Shown here: piece by piece, positions 1-9,397 of the stretch
How positions within the stretch are numbered: the stretch's first letter is position 1
How the letters are laid out: the number at the start of each line of letters is the position of its first letter
Assembly (NCBI GenBank): GCA_003024985.2
Contig: PXIH01S0000790.1
Source: Euperipatoides rowelli
Lineage: Eukaryota > Onychophora > Udeonychophora > Euonychophora > Peripatopsidae
DNA length: 12,050 bases
Direction: 5' to 3' (one strand)
Translations under genes and position numbers: made by a program
Notes under the pieces: model-generated
Seen by the model: only the letters and a program-made list of their open reading frames with translations
What the model was told of the DNA's origin: nothing
Database searches by the model: none

Positions 1-28
1 GGTGGCCACCGTAGCGCTGAACGCAAGG
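1..28 (+). CDS. Possible 3' end of an exon cut by the window edge
   Basis: The first 28 bases are clearly richer in G and C than the DNA that follows and end AAGG directly before GTATGT, an acceptable GT splice donor. Two of three plus frames are open over this short stretch (GGHRSAERK or VATVALNAR), and the third has a TAG. The DNA becomes AT-rich immediately after the donor, as expected for an intron. No family can be recognised from nine codons, and a chance GC-rich patch with a GTATGT is possible. Confidence 0.28.
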
Positions 29-1161
29 GTATGTAAAAAGTAGGGTCTAAAGATCGGCGGTTTTAAAAATCTCCTGATTAATATAATTAAAACCAAATAT
101 CTGCCTTTATAGAGAAAGGATGTGAGATTTGAACAAAAAAAATGAAGTTTCTAACTCAACTAGAAATAATTCTTTTTGACAATTTTCTATTTACGTTCCT
201 ACTGGTATTGTAGTCTATCAACTGCAGCCAGAGAGATAGCAAATTGCCAGCCTGCTTATGAATCTGTCTCGATCGAACCTTGGTTATTGTGATCCAAAGC
301 TGAGTGGATGTCTAAATAATGTTTACATATGTCGTATGAACTTTTAGCTAATGATTTAGGTACTCTACTGGAGAAGAATTGCGCTCCACGTCACTTACTT
401 ACCCAAGGGCATAAAATGAACCTTTCAAAATCTATTCTATACATCAAATAAGTCATATTTTTAACTTACTAGATGTAATGATTGTTATTAGTCAAAAATA
501 TACCTATTAATGAACATTTCATGCAGGCATTTAAATTGTTAAAAATATTAATCTATTTTCTGACATCATATATTTAATAGGCTACGTTAGTATGACATTT
601 TTGAAGGGGTCAAAGGTGGGGGTCGACCTTTGATTGATATCTCCTAGCAATTATACTAAATCAATAGCTAAAANACATAGAAAGGCTCTAATAGAACAAC
701 TCATGTTACAGTAACAAAATGGCCTGACGTTTTATGCGTAGTAAAACTAAGAAACTTAATGTAATAAGAAATTCTTAACTTACATTTCTGTAGATAGTTC
801 AGCATTCCTATCAATTCTAGCATTGAATTCTGGCGTTTACTTTAAAGTATAAGAAGTTATAATAATAGGCAAATACAAACTTTTGCCTCACAGTTATGGG
901 GACTACATCCAGTAACTTCTTCTGCGAAAACGCGCCAACAACTTCTTCACAGTAAAACATGCAAGATTCTAAAAACATTGCGATAATAACGTATTGTAAT
1001 GAGACTGAAACAGGATCGTCTCTAATGCATAAAAAATGTCAATGACTAATGCACATGCGTGGTTATACACATATCAGTAACTACTTCCACTGTAAACAAA
1101 ACAGAAAAAATAAAAATACAGAGTCATTAGATTCTCTAAATCTGACAAATGTAATATATAG

Positions 1162-1175
1162 AATGCATATGCATT
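1162..1175. repeat. 14-bp perfect palindrome AATGCATATGCATT
   Basis: The sequence equals its own reverse complement and contains two overlapping ATGCATAT/ATATGCAT half-sites that resemble POU-homeodomain octamer variants. It sits in AT-rich DNA, where palindromes of this kind arise by chance fairly easily. No neighbouring gene supports a regulatory role. Confidence 0.4.
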
Positions 1176-1442
1176 TAAAATAAAAATATATCTAATTACT
1201 ATAAAAACAAATTGAACATTACCACATAAATAATTATTATTATATTAATGACTACCTTAATTATTTATCATAATAGGTTATAGACATACAAAAACATTAT
1301 ACTAAAAAAGAGTTCACCAGAAACAAATAAATAATGTCTATAATAAAATTATAACATGATTGGCATAGAAGAGGTTAATCTTACCTGTAAAGTGCACTAT
1401 CAGGTTGAAGATTGGAAAGATTATCCCTTTTGCAAATTAGAT

Positions 1443-1472
1443 CCCATTTTTTAGAAGCGCTTTAAAAATGGG
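1443..1472. repeat. Small hairpin with a 9-bp stem
   Basis: CCCATTTTT at 1443-1451 pairs with AAAAATGGG at 1464-1472 across a 12-base loop that contains the palindrome AGCGCT. The stem is too short for a typical animal microRNA precursor. It is reported as visible structure only. Confidence 0.4.
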
Positions 1473-2670
1473 TTATCAAGGGTTCCTCTAATATTCCTTA
1501 ATTATACAAAAACTTTCTATAAAATAATGTTGTCTTTCCATATATATGATGTTTAACTTGCCTCCCTGCATAATGCTTTAGCCAAATATAGATCATATGA
1601 AATTCAATTGCCTATACTTTATTGTTCTGTTTATCTAGAAAATGAACAGTTTACGAATTTGAATTATTGTTTTGAATTTGTTGAATTAAAGTATGAATTT
1701 TTAAATGTTAATTAATTTAAGTTTGCTACACGAGTTACACTTAAATTTAATTCAAATTATTATTTTTTATTTTAATCAATGATAATGTTCTGTTCTGATG
1801 GCTGATGCAATATCCTTTTTTTTTATTGTTAAGAGAAACACAGGGTTGTTTGGTAATCTGTACAATGTTAATCTGTACTATGTTGTCATAACAATTATGT
1901 TAAAAATGGCTTTTTCTCTCATTTTGAGAGAAATGAAGAAAATTTAAGGTTAAGTTTCAGATAGCAGTATGTCTTTTAATATATGGAATTTCTAGAATTT
2001 TTAACTTTGTAGAAAACTGAACAAACCTTATGAATGTATTGGAATTGGACTGTTGTAAAAAGGAAGAAGAATGGAGTTAATAAAATGTTCTATATGGATT
2101 AAAATTAAGTTTGAAACTCTGTCACTATGGAGTCCAATTACTGCCTAAAGAACAAAGGAATGTCAAGACAATTGGGGACCAGAATATGTCAACTAATGGA
2201 GGATGTGTGATCTGATTNTCCTATAAAAAGTGAACTTCAAAAAATATAGTCTTAACTGCTGAGTTTAGAAAAGTTTGCATTTAATTTCTACCACAGTGTA
2301 GTGATCAAGAGACCTTCTTGACAATCTCCATAGACTATTGATGCCTAGTGGAAACCAACACAAGCAAGTGAGGTAACTTTTTTGAAGCATGTGATTGGTT
2401 AATCTGTATGCATCAAAATGGATATAAGAAGATATTACATGTAATACTAGCTTTTAACTATATAGTTAATTTATTAAAGCTCTAAAGTTAATAATTTTAA
2501 TATAAGAGATTCTCTTAACAAAAATCTCATGGCACGTAACCTAGGTGATAAATTCTGTAAGGGGGCTAAAATTCTCTGAAATTTCATATGCACATTGATA
2601 AAATTCAATTTAATTGAGTGTTTTTGTCCATGTAGCCTATAGAAAATAGAATTCTTGGAGTCTTCTGATG

Positions 2671-2688
2671 TAATAATAATAATAATAA
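2671..2688. repeat. TAA microsatellite, six perfect units
   Basis: Six uninterrupted TAA units are followed by CTAATACAC. This is an ordinary short tandem repeat in AT-rich DNA. Confidence 0.85.
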
Positions 2689-3472
2689 CTAATACACATA
2701 GGGGTCAGTCCATTTCAAGTGTACCAGAAAAAAAATAATTGGTTGCTTGACCATTTTAAAATAAAATAAATATTTTAATTTTTTAAAAATTCCTTTAGCT
2801 AAGAAATTATGATAAAGTCTAATAATTAATTAAAAGGGGAGAGATGTACTAGAAAAGGTTTTTCGCCAGGTGGTGTTTTTCATCTGTGAGAAGAATTTCA
2901 AAGCTAATTAAAATTTTCATATCTGGCTATTTTTCAACTAGATAACAGGAATCTCTCATTGTTATTTTATTTGTTTCATCTCAAATATTGAGGTGTGCCC
3001 TAGAGAGCATTTCTTAGTACTTTAACATATTTTTTTCTCATATGTGGAGTGAGTGTTCCTGTGTTAAACTAAGGGCCTAATCATAACATGAAAACATTAT
3101 AATGAATATTATGGATTTGAATGCAAATGAGATTAAATTAAAAAAAAAAAGCTTTATATTACTGGACATATCAATATCAACATGATGGGTCTTAATATTG
3201 TAAAATTCACTATAATCTTAAACTCTAAACTTTTTCCACCAGTGTACAAGACATTTTGAAACACTTGATTGATTTTAGTCTAATCAATAATATAGAAGCA
3301 ATATATAGCAGTTAAACAATCCCTATTTTTACTTAGAATTTGCTTCTCAAATAGCTGCAAATTTTCAAAATGTATCGGGTCAAATTTTAGGTAACAAAGG
3401 TATTTCTTAGCCAAAGAAAGTCAAAATAGAATTATTGTCAAAGTTATAATTGACAAAATACCTGCCACAATT

Positions 3473-3501
3473 TTATCCCATTTCCTCCCCCTCCCTTTTA
3501 G
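3473..3501 (+). promoter_or_regulatory. Strong splice-acceptor-like pyrimidine tract ending in TTTTAG
   Basis: A run of almost only C and T (ATCCCATTTCCTCCCCCTCCC, then TTTTAG) ends in AG at 3500-3501. The Gag-like reading frame opens on the very next base; the TAG that closes this frame upstream is the acceptor AG itself. This is what a 3' splice site in front of a coding exon looks like. In a LINE remnant it could instead be coincidence at a 5' truncation point. No branch point can be assigned with confidence. Confidence 0.4.
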
Positions 3502-3952
3502 AATCCAAATGGTACAGTATGTGCTTCAGGGCAGACTATTATTTTATTCAGAATAAAACCAGGAATTCCAGTCAATGATATATCATATTTTGCAAAAATT
3601 AAACATTTGAGAGTGTATCTACATATAGCGAATAAGCCTTGCATCTGCTTCAAGTGTGAAAGTAGAGACCATTTGATTACTAACTGCCCATTTAAATATT
3701 GTGTCACATGTCATAACCTTAGATCCCTACAGCACATTTGTAAGCAAACATATGCATCAAAAATTGGATATAAAAATAGAGACTGGACATTGATATTACA
3801 AAGAACTGCAAGACGATGAAAATCTAGACAATTATGCAACAAGTCTTCAGCAGCCTATTCAAAATGATGTACATCATAACCGGGCAGAAGGATTTTCAAA
3901 GCGAGGTTCATGGGAAGGGCCCTTGGTAGAAGGGGGAAATTTTGATCTGTGA
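3502..3952 (+). pseudogene. Broken LINE ORF1 (Gag-like) fragment with CCHC zinc knuckle
   Basis: From 3502 an open frame begins NPNGTVCASGQTIILF, continues through a basic segment LRVYLHIANKPCICFKC, and reaches TGA at 3817. It contains a perfect CX2CX4HX4C knuckle (C-FK-C-ESRD-H-LITN-C) and, right after, a second cluster C-VT-C...H-I-C with altered spacing. A hydrophobic 'IILF' strand, a P-rich linker, a 'VYLHI' strand and then paired knuckles are the usual order at the end of ORF1/Gag proteins of Jockey/CR1-like non-LTR retrotransposons, which bind the element's RNA. The +2 frame opens at 3794 and continues as a polar tail (DDENLDNYATSLQQPIQ...) to TGA at 3950. A single-base frameshift near 3794-3816 therefore splits the fragment. 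No reverse transcriptase follows, so the copy is truncated at both ends and probably dead. An exonised Gag domain preceded by the acceptor at 3501 is the main alternative. Confidence 0.68.
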
Positions 3953-4367
3953 TATTTAGTTGATAGCATAATATGTTAATACAAGAAACATTTTCAGGAA
4001 GTTTTAAAAATATTTATTGAAAATAACTAGAATTAACTTAATATAGTAGTGATTCTAAATAATTAAATGCATTTAGTATTTGTAGTTAGTAATAATGTAC
4101 CGTACTTACTTTTGATTCAGTTTGTAACTAAATCTTTTATATCGCGCGAGACATCAATAGCTGTCCTGAAAGGTGAAAGTTGAAAGAGAAGAGTCACAGG
4201 TCTGCTGCACAGTAACTTTAAATAGAGGCTAGATGTGGTTCTAACCCAACCCTGTTGTGAACTCAGCAATAGACAATTGCTAGAAAATATACCATTAAAC
4301 TAGGCCTAGTTACTCAATATTATTTTTTTTAATTTATATACATTCATCTGAAGCATATTACAATGAG
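3953..4367. other. No gene seen between the Gag fragment and the next repeat
   Basis: AT-rich sequence with no convincing open frame. The only local peculiarity is GATGTCTCGCGCGATATAAAAG when read on the minus strand (4133-4155), which places a CG-rich motif directly before a TATAAAAG box. There is no gene behind it to support promoter use. Confidence 0.45.
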
Positions 4368-4440
4368 AAATTTTGGCGGCCTTTATAGTGTCAGCACCCT
4401 GGGTAATTGCCCGCATTGCCCACCCACTTCTAAGACCTGG
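4368..4440 (-). mobile_element. GC-rich fragment resembling a DNA-transposon end
   Basis: This patch stands out by composition. On the minus strand it reads as a G-rich run GTGGGTGGGCAATGCGGGCA, then ATTACCCAGGG, then GACACTATAAAGGCCGCCAA. G-runs followed by GGCAATTRCCC are common at the ends of dispersed animal DNA transposons, and GCAATTACCC here is a slightly decayed version. No partner terminus or target duplication was found nearby, so the element is either a fragment or extends into sequence that could not be recognised. The superfamily is left open. Confidence 0.33.
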
Positions 4441-4978
4441 CCTTATTAACAGCAGTGTTATCACGAAGCATGCTAAAACATCTATAGGCTAGCAGACTAC
4501 ACAAATTTATTGATCAATGATATTTTTATACTGGATAACTAGTTTGGCTTTCTGAACACAAGATTTTAATTTTTAAAGCATTTATTTTCAGGGAGAGAAT
4601 CAAGAAAATTTTGCAACGATTCCCTAAGCCTTAGTTGCAAACATGGCTGTAACTTTATAAATAAATTATTAAGCTGTATGGTGATAGTATATTTTTCATA
4701 ATAATTGATTAATGTTGAACTTATTGCCTCATAGGGAAATATGTTTGAATTGGTAATAGAAGTATCTATCATTCAGTATGATGCCGGTGACTCAGATATT
4801 ATAATTACATTGTGATTACATTGGCTTAAAATTCATTAACTGTTTTAATGTCTGCCATCGTATCAGGTAATTTGTTGTAATCACTCTTCCAATCCTATAA
4901 ATAAAAATTATACATAAAAAAATAAATAATAATAATGTTGTGAAAGGGGTCTCTCATTTAGCTTCACCTTTAAAATTG
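4441..4978. other. Gene-free AT-rich spacer
   Basis: No convincing coding frame; the open frames present are short and rich in AT-type residues. An (AAT)n tract lies at about 4917-4936, just outside the foldback element, followed by ATGTTGTGAAAGGGG. That sequence resembles the element's own edge (TTGTGAAAAATT) and may be a decayed relic of it. Confidence 0.45.
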
Positions 4979-5555
4979 TTGTGAAAAATTGACTTTCCCA
5001 GATGTGAAGCGAATTTAAGACTAAAGTCTAAACCACAATACTTTAGTTATTTTTAATCATAAATAGCATTTCTAAAACACAGCTAATTTGAATAAAATGA
5101 CAATAATTAAAACTGTTGGCCCTTTAATATGGCCATTTCGACTATTGAATGCCCTGTCATCTTCAGTTGAGGGGAGGGCTTGTCCTAATTTAAAAATTAA
5201 GTTTTACAGTATATAGTCTATAATTGCATCGACATTATAATCATGAGAAACCCCTTATACAACAATATTTTTGGAGATTATTACAGTCGATTCAATTATA
5301 GACTATATTAAACTTAATTTTTAAATTAGTTATAATTTAATTAAGTTGGACTAGTCCTCACCTCAACTGAAGATGACAGGGCATTTAATAGTCGAAAAGG
5401 CCATATTGTGGGGCCAACAGTTTTAATCATTAGCATTTTATTCAAATTAGCTGTGTGTTAGAAATGTTTATTTATGATTAAAAATAACTAACGTAATGAT
5501 GTTTAGACTTTAGCTTTAAATTCGCTTCACATCTGGGAAAGTCAATTTTTCACAA
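4979..5555. mobile_element. 577-bp foldback (long inverted repeat) element
   Basis: The left arm (4979-5233) and right arm (5286-5555) are inverted copies for almost their whole length, separated by a 52-base loop. Matching landmarks are the outer edge TTGTGAAAAATTGACTTTCC (repeated inverted at the right edge), CAGATGTGAAGCG, AATGCCCTGTCATCTTCAG near the middle, and TATAGTCTATAATTG near the loop. The right arm carries about 19 extra bases (around 5329-5348), and scattered point changes show the element is not brand new. There is no open frame inside. The structure fits a non-autonomous foldback/MITE-type DNA transposon, or two copies of one repeat inserted head-to-head with a short gap. No clear target-site duplication was found; the right edge runs straight into a CTA microsatellite, which may have destroyed it. 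Confidence 0.75.
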
Positions 5556-5608
5556 TACTACTACTACTACAGTACTACTACTAAGTTACTACTACTACTA
5601 ATAATAAT
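5556..5608. repeat. Imperfect CTA/TAA microsatellite
   Basis: TACTACTACTACTAC, then AGTACTACTACTA, then AGTTACTACTACTACTA, then ATAATAATAT: a trinucleotide tract with a few interruptions. It begins on the base after the foldback element ends, so the insertion may have landed in it or the tract may have grown from the element's edge. Confidence 0.8.
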
Positions 5609-5642
5609 ATTTTATTTCCATAGATTTTTGTTTTGCAAAAAN

Positions 5643-6183
5643 CACAGAGAAAGGTTCTAAACATCTGGTATACTTTATTTACAGTTTATAAATAATGTGG
5701 TTATGTGAACTGCTTGCCATTCTAATGTATTATAAATGAAAGTTCATTATGGCTCGAGCTTTCCTAACAATGGTCCGCTGCCACACTAATGCAGGGACAT
5801 TACTCTTTGGGTCATTCACACCGACCCAACAACACCAACAGGTCTCACAGGAAAGCCTCATTGGGTCAGAAAGAACGACCCTCGAAGAATGACAAGTCAG
5901 CTCTATATTACAAGGTATAAGTAAGGAACATTACACACACATTCAAAATAATGCTATTGATTAAATTACTCTTAATTAGTGTACTCAAGAGCACATGATC
6001 AGTCTGTGCAGCGTTTACATTAACGTGGTTGTTTACCCCAAATTGCCATGACCTCGACTAGCTGTTATCAAAGCCATGACAAGAAAATGTAAACATCGCA
6101 CAGATAAAAACTCATCCACTCACGAGCACACCAAGCAAGTAAATAATATAAATAGTAGAATACAAACACTTCGGGTCATTGTA
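5643..6183 (-). repeat. Direct repeat, copy A (LTR-like)
   Basis: It starts CACAGAGAAAGGTTCTAAAC immediately after the N at 5642 and ends GGGTCATTGTA. It matches copy B base for base over long blocks such as ATGACAAGTCAGCTCTATAT and GTTATCAAAGCCATGACAAG. By hand count there are about 65 differences over some 541 bases, many of them transitions. The sequence after the end (GTTCTTCCCC) does not match that after copy B, so the right boundary is sharp. No coding frame is conserved between the copies, so short open frames in this DNA are not treated as genes. Confidence 0.85.
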
Positions 6184-6778
6184 GTTCTTCCCCTCATGAA
6201 AAAAAAAATGTTTACAAAATGGAAATATTTTTTTTTCTAAATACAAATAACTATTTTTAAGTTTCAATTTAAAAAGTGTTATTGCTTATTTTACTGTCAC
6301 CCATAATTTAAAAGTTCATGATAACTTAACTTTTAATTTCCTTTTTTACTTATAGTCTTAATTTTAAAATTGTCTTTTAATACATAGTTTTAATTTTTAA
6401 TTGTTCATATAAAGTTTTTAATGATAAAACTCACTAAGTTTTAACATTCTAAAAGTTCCATTTCTTTCTTTTGTCATAAAATGGTAGAGAGGAGAGAGAG
6501 AGAAAAGAAAATTCAGGAGGCGTGGTCAAGCACTGTCAATTGTATTCGAGAAATTCCATAATGTATGGTGTTACCTTGTGGCTAAGGGTTGCTATTTTAA
6601 ATTTGAAAGGCGCTGTTATTTGTTTTCCACGATGTATAATGATAAGTCAAGGTTTCCACTCTGGTATTCTTTGAATATTTTCAAAAGCGCTGTACTAAAT
6701 ATCTCAATTCCTGTCGAAGAACCATTTATAATGAACTGCCATTTCCATGGCAATCCATTACAAGTAGAGGACAGAGTA
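6184..6778. other. 595-bp middle between the direct repeats
   Basis: The left half (6184-6480) is AT-rich with homopolymer runs. From 6488 it holds a (GA)n-like purine tract and then a GC-richer patch (about 6511-6778). In that patch the plus frame is open for 102 codons from 6488 to the TAA at 6794, running into copy B and ending VHRDRL. The minus strand is also open in a plausible frame (CNGLPWKWQFIINGSS... ending YIVENK) over about 6612-6778. Open frames on both strands of one patch usually mean that at most one is real. Neither was recognised. It may be an internal fragment of the repeat-bounded element. Confidence 0.4.
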
Positions 6779-7322
6779 CACAGAGATAGGCTCTAAATAA
6801 CTGGTATACTTTATTTACAGTCTATAAATAACGTGGTTATGGGAACTGCATGCCACTCTAATGTATTATAAATGAAATGTTCCTTATGGCTTGAGCTTTG
6901 CTCACAACGGGTCCGCTGTCACACTGATGCCGGGACATTACTCTTCGGGTCATCAAACTGACCCAACAACACCAACAGGTCTAGTAGGAAAGCTTCGTTT
7001 TGTAGGACAGAATGACCCTTGGAGAATGACAAGTCAGCTCTATATTACAAGTTATAAGTAAGGAACATTACACACACACATTAAAAATAATGTTATTGAA
7101 TAAATTACCCTTAATTAGTGCACTCGAGAGCACATGATCAGTCTGCGCAGTGTTTACATTAACATGGTTGTTTACACCACGTTGCCATGACCTCGACCAG
7201 CTGTTATCAAAGCCATGACAAGAAAATGTAACATCGCGCAGGTCAAAACTCATACGCTCACGAGCACACCAACTAAGCAAATAATATAAATAGTAGAATA
7301 CAAACACCATGGGTCATTGTAA
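6779..7322 (-). repeat. Direct repeat, copy B (LTR-like)
   Basis: This is the partner of copy A, in the same orientation, starting CACAGAGATAGGCTCTAAAT and ending GGGTCATTGTA before an AT-rich palindrome. It differs from copy A by many substitutions and several small indels, most densely in the segment that follows CAACAACACCAACAGGTCT. An open minus-strand frame (7068-7310) falls inside this repeat and is not conserved in copy A, so it is taken as chance. Confidence 0.85.
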
Positions 7323-7331
7323 TATATATAC

Positions 7332-7349
7332 ATACTGTATATACAGTAT
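7332..7349. repeat. 18-bp perfect palindrome ending at an N
   Basis: ATACTGTATATACAGTAT is its own reverse complement. It is preceded by ATATATATAC and followed at once by the N at 7350. Such a snap-back sequence can stall assembly or sequencing, which probably explains the N. It lies ten bases beyond the end of direct repeat B. Confidence 0.75.
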
Positions 7350-7350
7350 N

Positions 7351-9397
7351 TTTAACCATGATCACATTATTATTAATATTTTAAATAAAAACGCAAAAGT
7401 ACAAAGCTTATCTGGTTTACAATAACAACTAGAAAAGATAAAATAAAGAATAACGAGCAATATTTACAGTAATTTAAACTTGGCAACTATCCATTGTAAG
7501 CTTGGTGAAACTTCACTAGGTAGCGCAGCATTCGTTCTATTTATTTATTTTTATCATAGATCTATTCAAAGTAAAGTTCTATCCTTGCTGCTCATAATTA
7601 CTGTGTAGCATGATACGATGCTTCTAGTTTTGCCTTTGTCTGAATAAGGTAAGCTAATATCCTTGTTTGTTATGTAATACCAGTTTGATATGTTGCTCTT
7701 GTGAGTTGTAACTTTGTGATTTCATTATGGGCTCATTACTCAACAGTAGGTATACCATGCGCTGATTGGAATGATTGCCGTTGTATTATATACTTTTTCA
7801 TTAAATGCTTATGCTATCCCTTTTTTTTTAATTAAGACAAAATCTTATTTATAATAATGGGTTGGTGATCAATATCTGCTTTAAAAAAATTGTTTACTAC
7901 CTAGTACCTACAGTAAGTTTATATCGGTATTGTCTAACGTCATAATTTTATTGTGATTTCATAATGACGCAAAACAAACTATTAAAGTCAAAGTTATGAA
8001 AATTATGTTTATTTGATACAAGCAACTGGTTGTAAGTTAGGTTAACCATTAAACTAGAGTAATGAAGGACTTAATCTTTACTGATGTTGGTAAGTGAAAA
8101 TTTATACATTTAAGTTTATTAAATTATTAGAAATAATGAAAAACCACAGTTGACCTTTAAATACAATTTCGTTAGTGTACTGTAAATATTAATCTAATAG
8201 GCTATATTATTTCTGAGATTGAGGAGTGATGTTTTTTTTCTATTCGTTTTCAAATATGCCTTACCCTTTAGCTACATTAACCCCTATTGTTCCTTCCGAA
8301 AAAAGTTATTAAAATACCACTAATTTATACGAATTTGCTTACAAATTTTTTTGTACAAGTAGCGCCTAAAAACTGACAATACTAGTAACCTACTGTATTT
8401 TTTTTCTTCTTTTCAGTTTCAAGTGAATAATATTTTATTCATTCTTTCCGTTTAGGGTAAAGTTAAAATTAGGTAACATTTTTAAATAAATTGAGGAAAG
8501 AAAAGAGATTATTATTTGTTTTTGATTTTTGTTTATATGGATCAATAATTTTTTGATAACTATCATGTATTGTTTAGTTAATAACATATGCTATTGTTTT
8601 TTTAATTTCTCAATTTCGATACAGTTTTATTTAAAAACGTTATTAAACCTAACCTAAGAGAATGGATGGTTACAATTTAATTTCCTAGGAAATGAATTGA
8701 GGNAAGCTATAGCCTAAATAATATAAACCATTTTTCAATTTAAATATACTGAATTCAAAACATAATGCATTCTTGCCCTTTATGCTTTCAAGTTTTTTTA
8801 AATAAACTATATAAGATCTTGGTTTATTCCAACTTTTGTTTGTGGTTTTCAAAAATAGAAGTGAAGACATTCATTTATTTTAATTTCTATTTCTATTTAT
8901 AAGCTGACTTAAAATAAATTATTTGTAAAAATAATAACGATAAAATATCATCTTGCCTATTTGTTTAAGCTGGGAAAAGAATCATATTCTTTTATTATTT
9001 TTCTCCATTATTTTCAATCCAACCCAGACAAAACATAATAATTACAATGGCCTTATCGTTTTTGATTAAATAGTCTACTCTGTCGGCTAAACCCCCATAA
9101 CAAAGCCGATTAAAAGAGACCCTATCTTTTCTCTACAAACACCTTCCATAAAGAAACCATAAATAAACAGTGAAATTTAATATCTGATGTTCTATCCATC
9201 CGATTTTTATCATTTATGTCTTAAACTAATGTACATGGCTTGTCTCTCATGAAAATTAATATTNGGGGGGAAATTTCAAGTAAAAACAATTTAGCATACC
9301 TAGTTGGATCAAACACCTAAAGTTTAAATAATTACTTTTTTATTAATTAAAATTTTAAAAGGAGGTAAAAATTAAAGGGAGAGGGCTATGATATAAA
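7351..9397. other. Gene-free AT-rich stretch of about 2 kb
   Basis: No convincing gene was seen on either strand; the longest open frame, on the minus strand at 8685-8870, is low-complexity and contains an N. Insect-like AACCTAACCTAA (about 8648) and TTAGGTTAACC (about 8037) motifs occur. There is an isolated strong acceptor-like tract (TTTTTTCTTCTTTTCAG ending 8416), but in-frame stops follow it. Single Ns lie at 8703 and 9264. Confidence 0.5.
8062..8089 (+). CDS. Possible short first coding exon before a GTAAGT donor
   Basis: An ATG at 8062 opens nine codons (MKDLIFTDV plus one base of the next codon) that run directly into GTAAGT at 8090, a consensus splice donor. The peptide looks like protein rather than random AT-rich translation. 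However, the best nearby acceptor (8416) would bring an early stop in this phase, and no other matching exon could be placed, so this may be chance. Confidence 0.15.

Larger units (their letters stand above)
29..3470. other. Long gene-free AT-rich stretch
   Basis: No open frame of convincing length or composition was seen on either strand in about 3.4 kb. The sequence is AT-rich with many homopolymer runs. It contains single Ns near 673 and at 2218, a TAA microsatellite, a 14-bp palindrome and a few small hairpins, which are listed separately. No tRNA, rRNA or recognisable transposon end was found. It could be intron or intergenic DNA; if 1-28 is an exon, at least the beginning is intron. Confidence 0.6.
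5643..7322 (-). mobile_element. Candidate small non-autonomous LTR retrotransposon (two ~540-bp direct repeats)
   Basis: Two direct copies of about 540 bp (5643-6183 and 6779-7322) flank a 595-bp middle that shows no reverse transcriptase, protease or integrase. Read on the minus strand, the base just before copy A is preceded by the purine-rich GAGGGGAAGAA, which would serve as a polypurine tract next to a 3' LTR. Each copy carries AATAAA about 30 bases before its end, as expected of an LTR polyadenylation signal, and TATTTATA near its start. In copy B the edges can be read as TACA...TGTA. Points against: no clear tRNA-primer site after the presumed 5' LTR, no canonical TG...CA ends, no visible target duplication, and the copies differ at roughly one base in eight by hand count, which is old for one insertion. 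Two separate insertions of the same dispersed repeat is the alternative. Confidence 0.42.

Noticed and set aside
2307-2322. Hairpin TCAAGA...TCTTGA
   Set aside because: Only a 6-bp stem, easily expected by chance, and with no associated feature.
3498-3707. Minus-strand open frame opposite the Gag-like fragment
   Set aside because: It is a shadow of the plus-strand frame with zinc-knuckle residues; the minus translation has no recognisable motif.
4566-4772. 68-residue minus-strand open frame
   Set aside because: AT-rich composition dominated by Ile, Asn, Leu and Lys, no splice or promoter context and no motif; expected by chance in this DNA.
6505-6560. tRNA-like A/B box in GGCGTGGTCAAGCACTG
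   Set aside because: It resembles part of a tRNA D-arm, but no B box, anticodon stem or acceptor pairing could be found.
7068-7310. 80-residue minus-strand open frame
   Set aside because: It lies entirely inside direct repeat B and is broken in copy A, so it is not a conserved gene.
7542-7556. Homopolymer-rich TTTATTTATTTTT as a poly(A) tail of a reverse-strand retroposed copy
   Set aside because: No body of a SINE or LINE could be recognised next to it, and such runs are common throughout the window.
8090-8416. Intron from the GTAAGT at 8090 to the acceptor at 8416
   Set aside because: Joining in the required phase gives a stop after only four more codons, so it does not extend the short MKDLIFTDV frame.
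8685-8870. 61-residue minus-strand open frame
   Set aside because: Contains an N, low-complexity AT-rich composition and no supporting signals.
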